Shown here piece by piece: positions 1 through 10,779 of a stretch of DNA of 64,000 bases (position 1 is its first letter; every line of letters begins with the position of its first letter). Location of the stretch: NCBI RefSeq assembly GCF_965363235.1, contig NC_134846.1:55169121-55233120 (forward strand). The letters are read 5' to 3'. Position numbers and translations under genes: made by a program. The stretch is from Mytilus galloprovincialis. Its lineage: Eukaryota > Mollusca > Bivalvia > Mytilida > Mytilidae. The notes beneath the pieces were generated by a model. It was not told where the DNA came from. It ran no database searches and worked only from the letters and a program-made list of their open reading frames with translations.

Positions 1-599
1 CATTAATAAACCAAAATTATTTCTGTCTTGAAAAGAATATTAATGATTACGTTTCTATACATTTTGTTTTCACTCGATGAAATATGAAAATCATGATTAA
101 TTACTGTTGAAATTTATAACGGAAACTAAATTCAGATATACATTCAATTAATTGTCACTTTTATGATATATATATATATATTATATATTTCTTTATTAAA
201 TCATATATCTGCTTTTAAATTGTTCTAGTTGTTTTTAGATAAAGATATATTTAGATCATATACATGCCTTATAAGTCTTTAACCTTGGTAGGTATTCTAT
301 ATTTGCATTGTGGATATTGCCTAAATTACAATAAAAATCATTGTTGGCAAACTGTTTAAGAAAAGATTGATATTTTATATCCCTTGCCAACAAGACTGAA
401 AAATTTGATGGGAGAAATATAAAGAGCAGATAGGTTGTTATGAAACGATTTATGGCGAACTAGCTTGTTAATGACACAGTACCTTGAGTTAATCCTGTAA
501 AGAAGAGAATGTGTTATTGCTGGTTAGGTCCTTTAACATCTACATGTGAATGAAAAATACCACACCTTAGAAACAAATCTAAACAGAAAAACTTAAAAC
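1..599. other. AT-rich non-coding stretch
   Basis: I see no coding exon, RNA gene or terminal-repeat structure here. There is a short TA run near 165-185. Repeat monomers begin at about 600. Confidence 0.6.
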
Positions 600-1470
600 T
601 GATAAATGAACCATAATAATTAGGCCAAGGTCAGATGAAGCCTGCCAGACAGACATGTACACCTTAAAATCAATACATACTTTTAATACCGGTGACCTTT
701 TGCATATAGTATCTAAGAAACAAACCAGGAAAACTTAAGATTGACCAATGAACCATGAAGATGAGGTCATGGTCAGATGATAATTGTCAGACAGACATTT
801 ATACCTTAAAACCATTCCATACACAAAATATAATTGACCTATTGCTATAAGTATTAGAAAAACAGACCAAAAAACAAAAATTTAACATTGAGCAATGAAC
901 CGTAAAAATGAGGTCAGAGGTCAAATTAAACATGCTTGACTGACATGTACATCGTTTAATATTTCCATGAACACCAAATATAGTTGACCTTTTGCTTACA
1001 GTGTTAGAAAAACAGACCAAAACACAAACTGACTAACCACTGAACCATGAAAATGAGGTCAAGGTCAGATGACACCTGCCAGTTAGACCTGTACACCTTA
1101 AAATAATTCCATACACCAAATATAGTACACCTTTTGCTTATAAAATCGAACTTAACCTTGTTTACTGATCCATGAAATAAGGTCGAGGTCGAGTGAAATC
1201 TGTCTGACGGGCATGAGGACCTTGCAAGGCATGCACATACCAAATATAGTTATCCTATTACTCTCAAGAAGAGAAATTAAGAATACTAAAAATCTTAACT
1301 TTTTTTCAAGCAGTCACTGAACCGTGAAAGTGAGGTCAAAGACAATGAACATATGACAGACGAAAAACTTCATGAGGAATCTATATACAAAGTGTGAAGG
1401 ATCAAGTCTTCTACCTTCTGAAGTATTAAGCTTTTAAGAGGTTAGCTAACACCGCCATCGTTGCCCAGAA
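600..1470 (-). repeat. Truncated copy of stem-loop-ended repeat E (about 144-bp monomers)
   Basis: A monomer with the core 'ATGAACCATGAAAATGAGGTCAAGGTCA', then a 'gacatgtacacctta' segment and 'ccaaatatagttgacc', recurs with starts near 606, 748, 895 and 1039, so the period is about 144 bp. The end at 1370-1470 (tatatacaaagtgtgaagg to gttagctaacaccgcc) matches the unique flank next to the stem-loop of the compact copy at 35.6 kb, in opposite orientation. The stem-loop itself is missing. ORFs running through the monomers are shadows of the repeat. Confidence 0.8.
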
Positions 1471-1555
1471 TTGAGCAAATTGCTTTGTCATGGAGGTAAA
1501 ATAATGTGTAACAACATCAAGGTTTTTGACGCCAGATTTAGAATAAGTATGCATA

Positions 1556-1693
1556 TGTTGTGTACAAGTTATCATTTTGTACAAATTATAATTTGTATTT
1601 TGACTTTGTACAAATTATAATTTGTACAAAAAGTGCTTGTACAAATTACAATTTGTACAAAATAAGGCTTAATTTCACTTATAACTTGTACAA
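1556..1693 (+). repeat. Left terminal inverted repeat of the Ginger-like element
   Basis: The reverse complement of 3786-3936 matches this segment nearly base for base apart from a short indel. It starts TGTTGTGTACAAGTTATC. Internally it is a string of TTGTACAA palindromes, which could form cruciforms or give transposase binding sites (inference). Confidence 0.8.
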
Positions 1694-1851
1694 TAATAAT
1701 AAAAAATAAAAATTTACATGTATACCAAATCCTGGAATTTTAATTGATTGATTGTTGGTTGATTAACTTCCAGTATCAAATCTTTCGTGCATGTTCATGA
1801 CGATGTATCAAATTATACTATGCAGTATTACATACAGAAGATTACTGTCAA

Positions 1852-2996
1852 GTAAGTAAGTAAGTAAATTTTATTTAGAGTCGGCATATATCTACACAAT
1901 AACAGAGAAAACATGAGCTCTGGTGAGCTCTTTAACCGACTATCACATAAAAAACATGCAGCATCATGCAAATACTACCAAATAAAACTAAAAAAACATG
2001 CAATATAATGAAAGCAACTTTGTGAGTCTCCAGAGTCAAAGTTCATGTGGCAAGCACCTCTATGTGCATTGAAACGGGGGAATCAGCAAATCACTTGGGA
2101 TCATAAAATATAACAGACTAAAAGCATAAAAACAATAAATAAATAAATATAAGCACTAGCATTTAATGGCAGATATATTAAAAAAAGAAATGCATAAAAA
2201 GCAGAGCAAAAGGCCATTATAAAAAGAAAGAAAGAAATTTCAGCTTTGAGACAGCACTGGGTGGAAACGACATGAACTGCAGTAACATTTTTGACCCCCA
2301 CACCAGGAATTTATATAATTCCTAAACTGGTCAAAAGAAGTCATGAGTCCAGCCTCATTAGGAAGTGAGTTCCATACTTGTGCTGCCTCAAATCTAAAGG
2401 ATCTTTTACCATAACTGGAGGTTCTAGGTCTAGGTACCTCAGCAGTGTTTACATACCTGAAATTATATGAACTATTTTTTATTACAACTAAATCTTGAAT
2501 AAATAAAGGGCATTTTTTATTAATTATTTTAAAGGTCTCCAAGGCAATTGAGCGCATTCTACGAGTTTTTAATGATGGAAGGTTCGAAATCTGCAGGAGT
2601 GTTTCGTATGAGCTCTGATGGTCTTCATAAATAAATCGAAGCGCTCTTTCTTGTATTTTTTCTATTTTCCTGGTATTTTGTTCCCCACAGAAATGCCAAG
2701 TCAAAGGGCAATAACTAAAGTTTGACATAATAAAAGAGTAGTAAATTGTAAGCTTACTCAGTTTGTTTAGATGTTTCCCAATTCTTTTCAAAACATTTTT
2801 AAATTGCCTTGCAGTCTTTTTACAAATATTTGAAATGTGTAAATTAAAGTTTAATTTAAAATCAATCGTAACTCCAAGTAGTTTAACCTCATCCTCACAT
2901 GATATAGAAATACCATTCAAATCAAACACAATCTTTTTATCATGTGTTTTTTTTGCCAATATGTCAATATGGCCGCACATCAACCTAAAATCGTAA
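1852..2996 (-). mobile_element. 5'-truncated LINE (CR1/Jockey-type) reverse-transcriptase C-terminus with (TTAC)n tail
   Basis: On the minus strand an open frame of 247 codons (2983-2240) carries the post-catalytic part of a non-LTR reverse transcriptase. 'VKLLGVTID' is followed by an amphipathic stretch, 'YYSFIMSNFSYCPLTWHF', 'KIEKIQERALRFIY' and the C-terminal 'WNSLP' motif. This is the usual C-terminal half of CR1/Jockey-like LINE ORF2; the YADD catalytic region is absent. About 390 bp of 3' UTR follow, ending in four copies of TTAC on that strand (GTAA run near 1853-1868). That matches LINE 3' tails made of short tandem repeats. The fragment sits inside the Ginger-like element, so it is a nested insertion. 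Confidence 0.8.
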
Positions 2997-3084
2997 CTAT
3001 ATGATCATAGTTAATAAGGGTGTACAAGTATTATTTAAAGAACATAAGGTCACAAAACAGAAGACCATATAAACTTAACTGTTT

Positions 3085-3663
3085 CACAGATCATTAGCCG
3101 GGGAGCAATACGCATATTTACCACCAACTGTGAACAATGTATCTTGAAACGAAAACGTACTGACATATCAAAACTTGTTGTTAAACCTATAATTTCTGCT
3201 GACTTCAACTGTAAATGTTGACTTTGTCACCTGCAATCTGCCCCCGATCATGAATTTAATTGGATAATGCACTATCAAGATCATCTTACCAAAAGCATGC
3301 TTAGAGCTCTGAAATCTAAGAGAGCTGCTAAAGTTGCTTATAAATTACTTGACATTTTTCTTCTCTTTGGTGTGGAAGTAGGAAATTTAGGCTATGGTGT
3401 AAGGACAATAGCTGGTAATTTATCAGGAGTCTCAAGCAGAAACTAACTAGAATCAATCAGTGACTCTACTTTGTCCGTTACACAAATTCCAGATTTAAAC
3501 TTTCCCTAAGGGAAGCTATGAATTTTTGTTTAAAAACTGGTGGACAGGGTAATCTCTCTTGCAAATGTAAAGGCGGTTGTAACAATTCGAATTATAAATG
3601 CAAAAAGCAGAATGTATTGTGTAATTCAAGGTGTCATGGTTCGCTCACCTGCTCCAACAAATA
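3085..3663 (+). pseudogene. Relic of a KRBA2/Ginger-type integrase with cysteine-rich C-terminus
   Basis: Reading on the plus strand, 3235-3360 gives an integrase-core-like peptide with 'HYQDHLTK', 'ALKSKRAAKVAYKLLDIF' and 'LFG'. I recognise this pattern from the large KRBA2-like integrase family of invertebrate genomes. About 150 bp further on, 3519-3663 encodes a Cys-rich tail (CKCKGGC, then KCKKQNVLC and SRCHG) ending in a stop, again typical for the C-terminus of these proteins. It is broken in several places. It lies just inside the right inverted repeat, consistent with being the element's own transposase. Confidence 0.6.
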
Positions 3664-3785
3664 AGAGCATTGCATATTTTTGTATAGTATTGTAAATAGA
3701 GTTATCAGTGTGTCTCATATTGATTCGTAATTAAAATGGAAATGATTTTTTATCAATTAATTTGAAACTTATTCTATCTAAAAAA

Positions 3786-3936
3786 TTGTACAAGTTATAA
3801 GTGAAATTTAGCCTTATTTTGTACAAATTATAATGTGTACAGGCACTTTTTGTACAAATTACAATTTGTACAAAGTCAAAATACAAATTATAATTTGTAC
3901 AATTTTTTTGTACAAAATGATAACTTGTACACAACA
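3786..3936 (-). repeat. Right terminal inverted repeat of the Ginger-like element
   Basis: Mirror image of 1556-1693, with the same TTGTACAA palindromes and ending CTTGTACACAACA, followed by the target duplication CATA. Confidence 0.8.
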
Positions 3937-3998
3937 CATACCAATCATTCAATGGTTGAAAACTACAAACAGTACCATCAGAACTATTATTAGATCCC

Positions 3999-4051
3999 AT
4001 TCATGGAGACACGAGAACCCCCCCCCCCCCCCCCCCCTGGATCCGCCACTG
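3999..4051. repeat. Right end of a hAT-like MITE with a C20 tract
   Basis: A run of 20 C (4018-4037) is followed by CTGGATCCGCCACTG. The same C-run plus 'ctggatccgcc' ending occurs at 18051-18097, and related GC-homopolymer elements lie at 5925-6250 and 13850-13986. 'CAGTGGCGGATCCAG' is a common hAT-type non-autonomous terminus in animals (recalled, not checked). Only one end is visible here. Confidence 0.5.
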
Positions 4052-5408
4052 CAATAACATTTTTTTAATTATGAATTTGTCTACAACTTTCACTTCAACT
4101 ATAGCACACGAAAAAGAATGTTGAATAATCGAAATATTCGCAAAAAGTTGTGTGTTGTTTATTTGCTTTTCGTTTGGGTATGAGGGTCTATGCCTCGGGG
4201 ACGAGGTTTTCACAATGGACATTTATGTATTCTTTAAATGTTTTATATGTCATTCTGCTCTAATTTACCACAGTTTTCTTATTTTTTGCAAACTTGATAA
4301 ATCCTTAATTATTTTTTTTTTTGATAGAAGGTCAGCCTATTAATGACATTATAGACTCTATTCTAATAGTCTATATTTTGTTTTCATAGTTTTCAACCCC
4401 TTCCCATATGTTTCTTTAGTCTGTAAGTAGATCCAGACTATATGATTTGATACCTATACCACTGCCGCATGTATCTATTGTAGTCAAAATAATTATGAGG
4501 GCTTGCGTCGCAGAGTGAGTGAGTCCGGCAGTGGCGTCAAAGCAAAAAATAAAATTGCCTTTCAAGATCTTTCAAGACAACAACATAATTTAATTTTGGA
4601 CTATATATCTATTGGGGAAAAAATCATCAGATATTTAATTAAGGGATCTATCATTTGATTTTTATTTGGGAGCTAGGGAAAAAAAAAAAAAAAAAAAAAG
4701 GACGTACGTACAGGAGTTTTGAGTTAAAAAAAAACAGACTGATCGAGACACTTTTTAAATAAAAGGCAGGATAAACAAATAAAAAACAGTCATAACTGAA
4801 AAGAGTGAAAAATAAAAAAGACAGGAAAGAATTTAAAGCTTAAAATATATGCAGGTAAGAAATTCTTATCCTAGCCCATTCCCCACCCCACTCCCCTAAA
4901 AATCAAATGGTAGAATAACTAACTGGCTTTAAAGTCATGCTGTGATCCCTAAAAGATCATGTAAGGTGTTATCCACGGGCACCCCTTTTTTCACCCTTTT
5001 CGAATAGGACAAGTGCGCGTTAGAATATTGATACAGGATGACATAATATTATTGACACTGTAAATATTGATGTGTTTAAACATTTTTTTTTAAATATTTA
5101 CCGACTTGTAACAAAATAAAATTAATTTATAACCCTTCAAGTACCTTACTTCAATAGTCACCAACTTAACGGGCGATAACCCAAGCTATCTCAAGCAGGA
5201 AGAAATAAGAAAGATGTGAAACGAAATCGTAAGTAGAATATCGGTCTACTCAGAGACATATGTATACAGTACACTGTGCTTTATGTCCTTAATAGTAAAA
5301 GCTTCACTGTTAAATTTCACTAAATATCATGGGTTGACATTGTCTTCAACTTGTCAATAGATTAGTAACAATCAGTAACTATCCCGTCTGTGGGTTGCAC
5401 TTTTTTTT
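4052..5408. other. Non-coding stretch
   Basis: No exon or recognisable element end was seen. A 20-base A run lies at about 4680-4699. This is AT-rich intergenic DNA between the Ginger-like relic and the LDAF1-like gene. Confidence 0.5.
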
Positions 5409-5494
5409 CACAGGCACTTTTCTATCCATGGGAAGGTCGACTATCCATTTATATGGATATTCGACCTTCCCATGAATAGAAACAAGTGCCTGTG
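5409..5494. repeat. Perfect-loop hairpin / small foldback element
   Basis: Two arms of about 40 bp (CACAGGCACTTTTCTATCCA... and its complement ending ...CAAGTGCCTGTG) are separated by only 6 bases (tttata). A few mismatches are present. Confidence 0.8.
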
Positions 5495-5584
5495 GTTTTT
5501 AGTAACAGTACACAACTTGACACTGTCACAAATCAAGGACAACAAAATGTACAACATCATGAACATGGACATATTCAAGTACAC

Positions 5585-5800
5585 CTTTTTTTGGTGGGCT
5601 ATGGATTTTTTTGGAAAAAAAAGTTTGTTTCCAGTTTTTGGAGAAAAAAATAATTTGTTTTTGACCCTGAGAAAAAAAATGTTTGTTTCACCCTCAAATG
5701 CAATGAATGCCATTATATGTAATACTAAAATTGAAACAAAAAAATTGTTTTTGACTTGTCGCCAAAAAAATAGATTGTTTTTTGCCAAATGGTTGCTGCC
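5585..5800 (+). mobile_element. Partial copy of a Harbinger-like MITE
   Basis: The interior 'GGGCTATGG', 'GTTTGTTTCCAG', 'GACCCTGAGAAAAAAA', 'TTGTTTGTTTCACCCTCA' and 'GACTTGTCGC' matches the two full copies at 20033-20314 and 30874-31152. The right end GGTTGCTGCC is followed by TTA. The left terminal repeat and part of the right subterminal segment are missing. Confidence 0.75.
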
Positions 5801-5924
5801 TTATTAACTTTTATACCTAGGTCCAGCACATATTTTGGGGTTTGTAATAAACAGGTTGGAAATAATCCAATTAAAGGGAAACAGTTCCTCAAAGGAGTAA
5901 ATATCCATGAAATGACTGAGCAGG

Positions 5925-6250
5925 GGTGAATCCAACCATTTTCAAAAGGAGGGTTCCCAACCCAGGATAAAAGGGGTGGGTTCCAACTTTCAACCACAAA
6001 TGTCTCCATTCAAATGCATTGATGGTAAAAAAAAAGGGGGGGGGCCTCTTAGGATCCACAATTGCTGAGTGATATATATCTAATGTAAAAAAAAACAATA
6101 TTTTTCTAATATCCACTTTTCATAAGGGGGCCCACTGACTGACCTAAAAAAAGGGGGGGTTGCACTCTCCATTCATACTTCAATGATTCCCTTTATCATC
6201 AACCAATTTTTTCCCACAAAAGGGTGGGGCAGGGCCCCATGGATCTGCCT
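5925..6250. repeat. GC-homopolymer-bearing repeat cluster
   Basis: Runs of G (6038-6047, 6152-6158) and 'gggtgggttccaac', 'cctcttaggatccac' and 'ggggccccatggatctgcc' look like degenerate copies of the family ending in CTGGATCCGCCACTG. No target duplication was found. Confidence 0.4.
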
Positions 6251-6747
6251 ATGCACACTTTTTAAAATGGCACATATATATATGCATGTTCATGTAAATG
6301 AAATATTACTTTTTCCAAAAGATGATTAGTCATAAATTGAGAATACAATTAAGCCTTAGAAAAAAAATTGACAATTTTCAAGGCTTCTAACTTATAAAAA
6401 ACAATACTACTGCTTCTTTTAGAAAAAATGTGCCATTTTTTGCAAAAAGTAGCTAGTTGCATAATATTTTATCATTTTTATCACTATCAAATTTAACAAA
6501 CTCAATTAAGGGATAGGTAAGCAGTAAAGGAATAGTTTCTTATGTTGTGAGTAAAATTGTACATTACGTACCTGTTTAAAAAGAATTCCATTGATTTTAA
6601 ATGAATGTAGAAGTACCTGTTGGGTCACTCACTGGTGGGTACTTTTGTTGAGGAGATGAGCAGCTGAGACTTTCAGTACCCCACTGTTTTCATATATATT
6701 TTGAAAATAGAAATGAATACACCAATCATATTTTACATAATTTGTAG
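6251..6747. other. Upstream region/intron of the LDAF1-like gene
   Basis: AT-rich, with no recognised repeat. It ends in a splice acceptor (tttgtag at 6741-6747), so at least one untranslated 5' exon must lie further left. I could not place it. Confidence 0.5.
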
Positions 6748-6750
6748 GAA

Positions 6751-9087
6751 ATGGGAGGTGAATCAACATTAGAAAAAGAAGATGGGTGGATTATGACACA
6801 ACTTAAAGTTATCAATGATAAACTGGATGTTGAAGAAAACTATGGACGTGCTAAGGAATTTGCTACAGAACATCCAGTTTATACTTTGTTCATAGCATTG
6901 ACCATAGCAACATGCTGTATCCCAGTCATCTGTTTTCTGACCTTCTTGCTTGGTACCATTATCTTTGGTGTTATAAGCTTTGTATTTTTTGAAGGTGAGA
7001 AACATTTTCACATGTATATGAATTTATAGATTGTTTGGATGCAGAATGGTCTAATTTTCAAAAGAGCAGACAACAGCAGAAGGCCACCAATGGGTCTTCA
7101 ACATGTCCAAGGCCGTAACTACCCTTGAGGCAAGTGAGGCAATTGCCTCACTAAAATTTCGACAATGATTATTTTTTTAAATACATATACATATATATAA
7201 ATATAATAGTCATTTGTTGTTCTGTCTCAACCTTAATTTCTATAACTTGTCATCATTCCTTTTAACCTATTCTTCCTGTATATAATTCAGCATCTCAACG
7301 GGTGATGTTTCTCGATTACATTAACCTAGTAACGATAATCATCATGGATCTTTAGTTAAAAACAGGCTTTTGCAGAAAAGGGAAGGTAAAGAAGGTATAA
7401 TTCTAGTAAACTAGTTTTTTTTGTGAACAGAGTATGAGTATTGCATATAACTTCATTAGAACAATCAAAAAACGATAAGTAGACTGACAAATAAAGTACT
7501 GGTCTTCGGAAGGGGGCAGTCCTGTCTGCGTATTCATTTCTCCGTTTCACCAACTTTTGACAAATCAAGTACTGGGCATCGCAAGGGGGCAAATCCTGTC
7601 TGCGTATTCATTTCACGAACTTTAAACTTTCTCTTTACAGATAAATGAAATATAAATAATATGAAACATGAATGCATGGATTAGTTTTTATCCATGTTTC
7701 TTTAACCTTAAAAGTTGAAAGAATATCCCATATTCCAATTTGATATTATTGAGGAATCAAAGAACCTTTAACACAGGAGTCTTTACTTATTCGGGACTAT
7801 GGAATTTCATTTCTTTATATTCGGGGTTTCGGAATCGGACACCCCCAAACCCAAAGCCCTAAATTTATAGATTCTGGAACTAAAATACCACGTATGATGG
7901 TGCTTACAGGAAAGCTTAATTCCCTTTTGCAAACAAAACTGTTACTACCGATGCTACTACCGAATTGCTGATGGAGAAGGAATTGGAAGAAGACATTGAT
8001 CATTGTGTTGATGATGATGTGCTGGAACAACTGAAAACTTGGAAAATAGCAGGCATGAGTGGCGAGAGATTGTGCGGTCTTTTCATGCTCCATGTTCATC
8101 GCGATAAGGATATCAGCAGACCAAATTATGATTCTGAAACGATTTGATTAAACCGTCCATAGAAAAATTTTGAAAACTCTACTGAATCGATGTATGTTCT
8201 ATATTCTGACAGCAGACTCAAATCAGTGATATTTGGATGATTATCTTACATATAAATTTAAATAAAGTTGTTAAAAATTTGGTGTTAGTAAAAGTCTTAA
8301 AATATGAAAAATTTATATAAAAAGTGTCCAAATTCAAAACATTATCAAACTCTCTAAAAATGCCTAGAATGCAGGATTTTGCACCATTCATTTCATACTC
8401 TCCAAAAAAATAAATTAGCCTCGCTTCGCTCGGCTCAATTATTTTGCCTCACTAAAATAAGATGCCTAGTTACGGCCTTGATGTCAACACAGAGACAAAA
8501 TCATGCACCCAGAGGTGTGCTTCAGCTTGCCCTTAAATAAAAATGTGAACTAGTTCAGTGATAATGGATGTCATACTAAACTTATGTTATCTTGTTATTA
8601 CTATAAAATATATTAAAATTTTGTTTTGTTTGGCACACTTTTTATCTTATTATATAGAAAATTGACTCTGACAATTGGCTGATTCTTGCTCAATAGTTTT
8701 CCAAATGGCCTTTTTCATCAGAGAAAAAATAATAAAATTCACCAAGCGAGTTTTTATTTAAAAAAGATACAAGGGAGATGAATTTGTAGTAAAATACTGG
8801 AACACTCTTTCTGTATATATATATATAAAATTGTGTAACATTATGTTAATATTGTTGTTGTTTATGTTAACTTTTTTTAACTTAACTTGTATGTTTCAGG
8901 GACAGTTTTGGTGATCAGCACTGTAGTACTTGGAGGAGTATTGTGTGTTACAACCGTGCTGGCCTGTAGTTTAAGTGGATTTGCTGTCGTTTCATACTAT
9001 GGACTACAGTATTCATACAGATTGTTGAAGAAAACATTTCCGTCAGTTTTTGAAACTGAAGAAGGTCCAGATTCAACAAAGAAGTAG
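6751..9087 (+). CDS. LDAF1: Lipid droplet assembly factor 1 / promethin-like protein
   Basis: The CDS is join(6751-6994, 8900-9087), 143 aa, and the phases agree (GAAG|gtgaga ... tttcag|GGACA). The protein is a short polar N-terminus with an amphipathic helix (residues 1-35), then 'EHPVYTLFIAL' and two long hydrophobic segments (about 43-80 and 83-112) rich in G, V and L, and an acidic-basic tail ending STKK. The order 'HP-x-hydrophobic hairpin-SYY' follows promethin/LDAF1 (TMEM159, Pfam Promethin). In vertebrates that protein sits in the ER with seipin and starts lipid-droplet formation. The length is close to the vertebrate protein (about 160 aa). The ATG is three bases after a splice acceptor, so the 5' UTR is spliced. 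The only coding intron (6995-8899) holds a hAT relic. The identity comes from the hairpin pattern, not from an alignment. Confidence 0.82.
7108..8480 (+). mobile_element. hAT-type DNA transposon relic with 14-bp TIRs
   Basis: The ends CAAGGCCGTAACTA and TAGTTACGGCCTTG are perfect inverted repeats. Directly outside lies ATGTC on both sides (7103-7107 and 8481-8485), a 5-bp target duplication. Subterminal 'TTGCCTCACTAAAAT' is repeated at both ends in inverted fashion. Near 7965-8147 there is a 60-codon frame ending in 'GERLCGLFMLHVHRD', which resembles the C-terminal dimerisation segment of hAT transposases (usual pattern RLNGLALLSIHRD). A 5-bp duplication fits the hAT5-like branch; that assignment is inference. 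At 1373 bp it is too short for a full transposase, so it is an internally deleted, non-autonomous copy. Confidence 0.75.
7965..8147 (+). pseudogene. hAT transposase C-terminal remnant
   Basis: Frame of 60 codons. Residues 30-45 ('MSGERLCGLFMLHVHR') align by eye with the end of the hAT dimerisation domain, and an acidic helix (EKELEEDIDHC) precedes them. The rest of the transposase is missing. Confidence 0.55.
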
Positions 9088-9243
9088 AATATAATGTACA
9101 AATATAATGATGAAGTTTTCTTAAATTTGCAATGCATAATAATTGTACCACATCAAAGTGTTGTAATCACAATTGATCTGTAAACATTTTTTTTTTAAAT
9201 TGGTTAATAATTATATTTTTTTATGTTATGTATAAGTTTTCTA

Positions 9244-9249
9244 AATAAA
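9244..9249 (+). terminator. Polyadenylation signal of the LDAF1-like gene
   Basis: AATAAA about 157 bases after the stop codon. It is the first canonical signal downstream in the 3' UTR. Confidence 0.6.
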
Positions 9250-9269
9250 ATTGACTTTTAAAGATTTAT

Positions 9270-9811
9270 TACTCTGCTGGTGCAGCTTGATACAACCAAA
9301 GAGGTTGAACCCTGATCAGATGGGGTAGGTATGGACACTACTACACCTCAGAGTTTGGATTGTAAATAAATATTTGACACAATATAGGTTACTGGCACAG
9401 AATGAATGACGTCTAAGAACTGAACAATTTGAAATTAAACATTTACCAGTTATGATTTCTATATCCAAAATCTGAATACATGATTATATACAGCATATCA
9501 AAGAACCCTATGAATTCAGATTTATAAAAAAAAAAACTGAATTTAATTTTGGACCCTTTGGATCTTATTGTTGACCAATTTGATACCGGGCTGAAAATCA
9601 AAAACTCTAAATTTCAATGTTTAATTCATATTTTGTTGAAATCGAACAAAGGTTAATTTTGGACACTTAAGACTACAATGTGGACCAATTTAAAAACAAG
9701 GTTCAAAACCCAAAATTTATAGACATGGTTTGATTCAGCATATAAAAGAATCCAAAAAATTCAAGACTGAATAAAATCTCATTGAAATTTGTCAAGAAAT
9801 AAGCAATATAT
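9270..9811. repeat. Type-B monomers beside repeat E
   Basis: 'acagaatgaatgacgtctaagaact', then 'ctgaatacatgattatatacagcatatcaaagaaccctatgaattcag' and 'acatggtttgattcagcatataaaagaatcc', are diverged copies of the unit in tandem at 10780-11960. The leading 160 bases are repeated at about 10640-10790. Confidence 0.65.
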
Positions 9812-10779
9812 ATACAAGAGTGCACATGCTGATATGTCTCGCCTTCTTTACAAACTATTGATATGTTGATAGTCTTAAATATAAAGCTTTACTTATACAT
9901 CAATTTAACATGATCCAAGAAAATGAAGTCAAGGTCAGCTAAACCAAAACTTGAAATACATGTACACCTTACAATCATTCCATACACCAAACATATGCTT
10001 TAAATATATTTGTCATATTGTACATCAACCAAACAAACTTAACCAGGGAAACTTAAAATTGATCAATGACCATGAAAATGAGGCCAAGGTCAAATGAACC
10101 CTGCTCAACAGACATGTACACCTTACAATCATTACATGCTTCAAATATAGTTGATCATTTGCAAATAGCATCGAAGAATCAAAATAAACCAGGAAAACTT
10201 AAGATTGACCAATGAACTATGAAAATGAGGTCATGGTCAGATGATAATTGTCAGACAGACATATACGATCATATACACCTTACAAGCATTCCATACACCA
10301 AATATAGTTGACCTATTGATAATATCAGTGGTATACGAAAAACAGACCAAAAGACATATTTTACATTGAGCAATGAACATTTTAATGAGGTCAAGGTCAA
10401 ATAAAAGATGCCAGTAAAATATTTCCATACACAAAATACAGTTGACCTATTGCGTACAGTATGGGATTAACTGACCAAAACACAAAAACTTAACTTTAAT
10501 CACTGAACTATGAAAATGGTGTCAAGCACAGGTGACATGTATACCTTACAATCATTCAATACACCAAATATAGTAGACCCATTGCATACAGTATTAGGAA
10601 AACGGACCAAAACACAACCAGATGCTCCACAGGGCACAGCTTTTTCGACCGCAGAAGTCAAACCCTGAACAGTTGGGGAAAGTATGGACACAACATTCAA
10701 GCTTGATACAGCTCTGAATTTGGATTGTGATTAAATAGTTGACACACCATAGGTTTCTGACACAGAATGAATGTGGTCT

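Larger units (their letters stand above)
1552..3940 (+). mobile_element. Degraded Ginger-like DNA transposon with long TIRs and a 4-bp target duplication
   Basis: Inverted repeats of about 140-150 bp (1556-1693 and 3786-3936) are built from short 'TTGTACAAATTATAATTTGTACAA' palindromes and end in TGTTGTGTACAAG / CTTGTACACAACA. The outermost bases are TGT...ACA, flanked by a direct CATA at 1552-1555 and 3937-3940. The interior holds an integrase-like relic (about 3085-3663) and an inserted LINE 3' fragment. A TGT...ACA end, 4-bp duplication and integrase-type DDE protein are the known marks of Ginger transposons. The family name is inference. It looks old and clearly broken. Confidence 0.65.
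7050..8570 (-). mobile_element. Retroelement 3' tail fragment split by a hAT insertion
   Basis: 7050-7107 ('gacaacagcagaaggccaccaatgggtcttca') and 8481-8570 ('acagagacaaaatcatgcacccagaggtgtgcttcagcttgccc') together match the tail seen intact at 12190-12340. The copy lies within the LDAF1 intron. The intervening 1.37 kb is the hAT element. Confidence 0.75.

Noticed and set aside
799-1243. Two minus-strand ORFs with 'CFSNTVSKRSTIFGV' motifs, similar to ORFs at 10.2-10.7, 13.5 and 16.4 kb
   Set aside because: The shared motif comes from the repeat E monomer itself, not from a gene family.
2101-2301. Short hydrophobic ORF on the minus strand
   Set aside because: It lies in the 3' part of the LINE fragment in a shadow frame; there is no sign of a separate gene.
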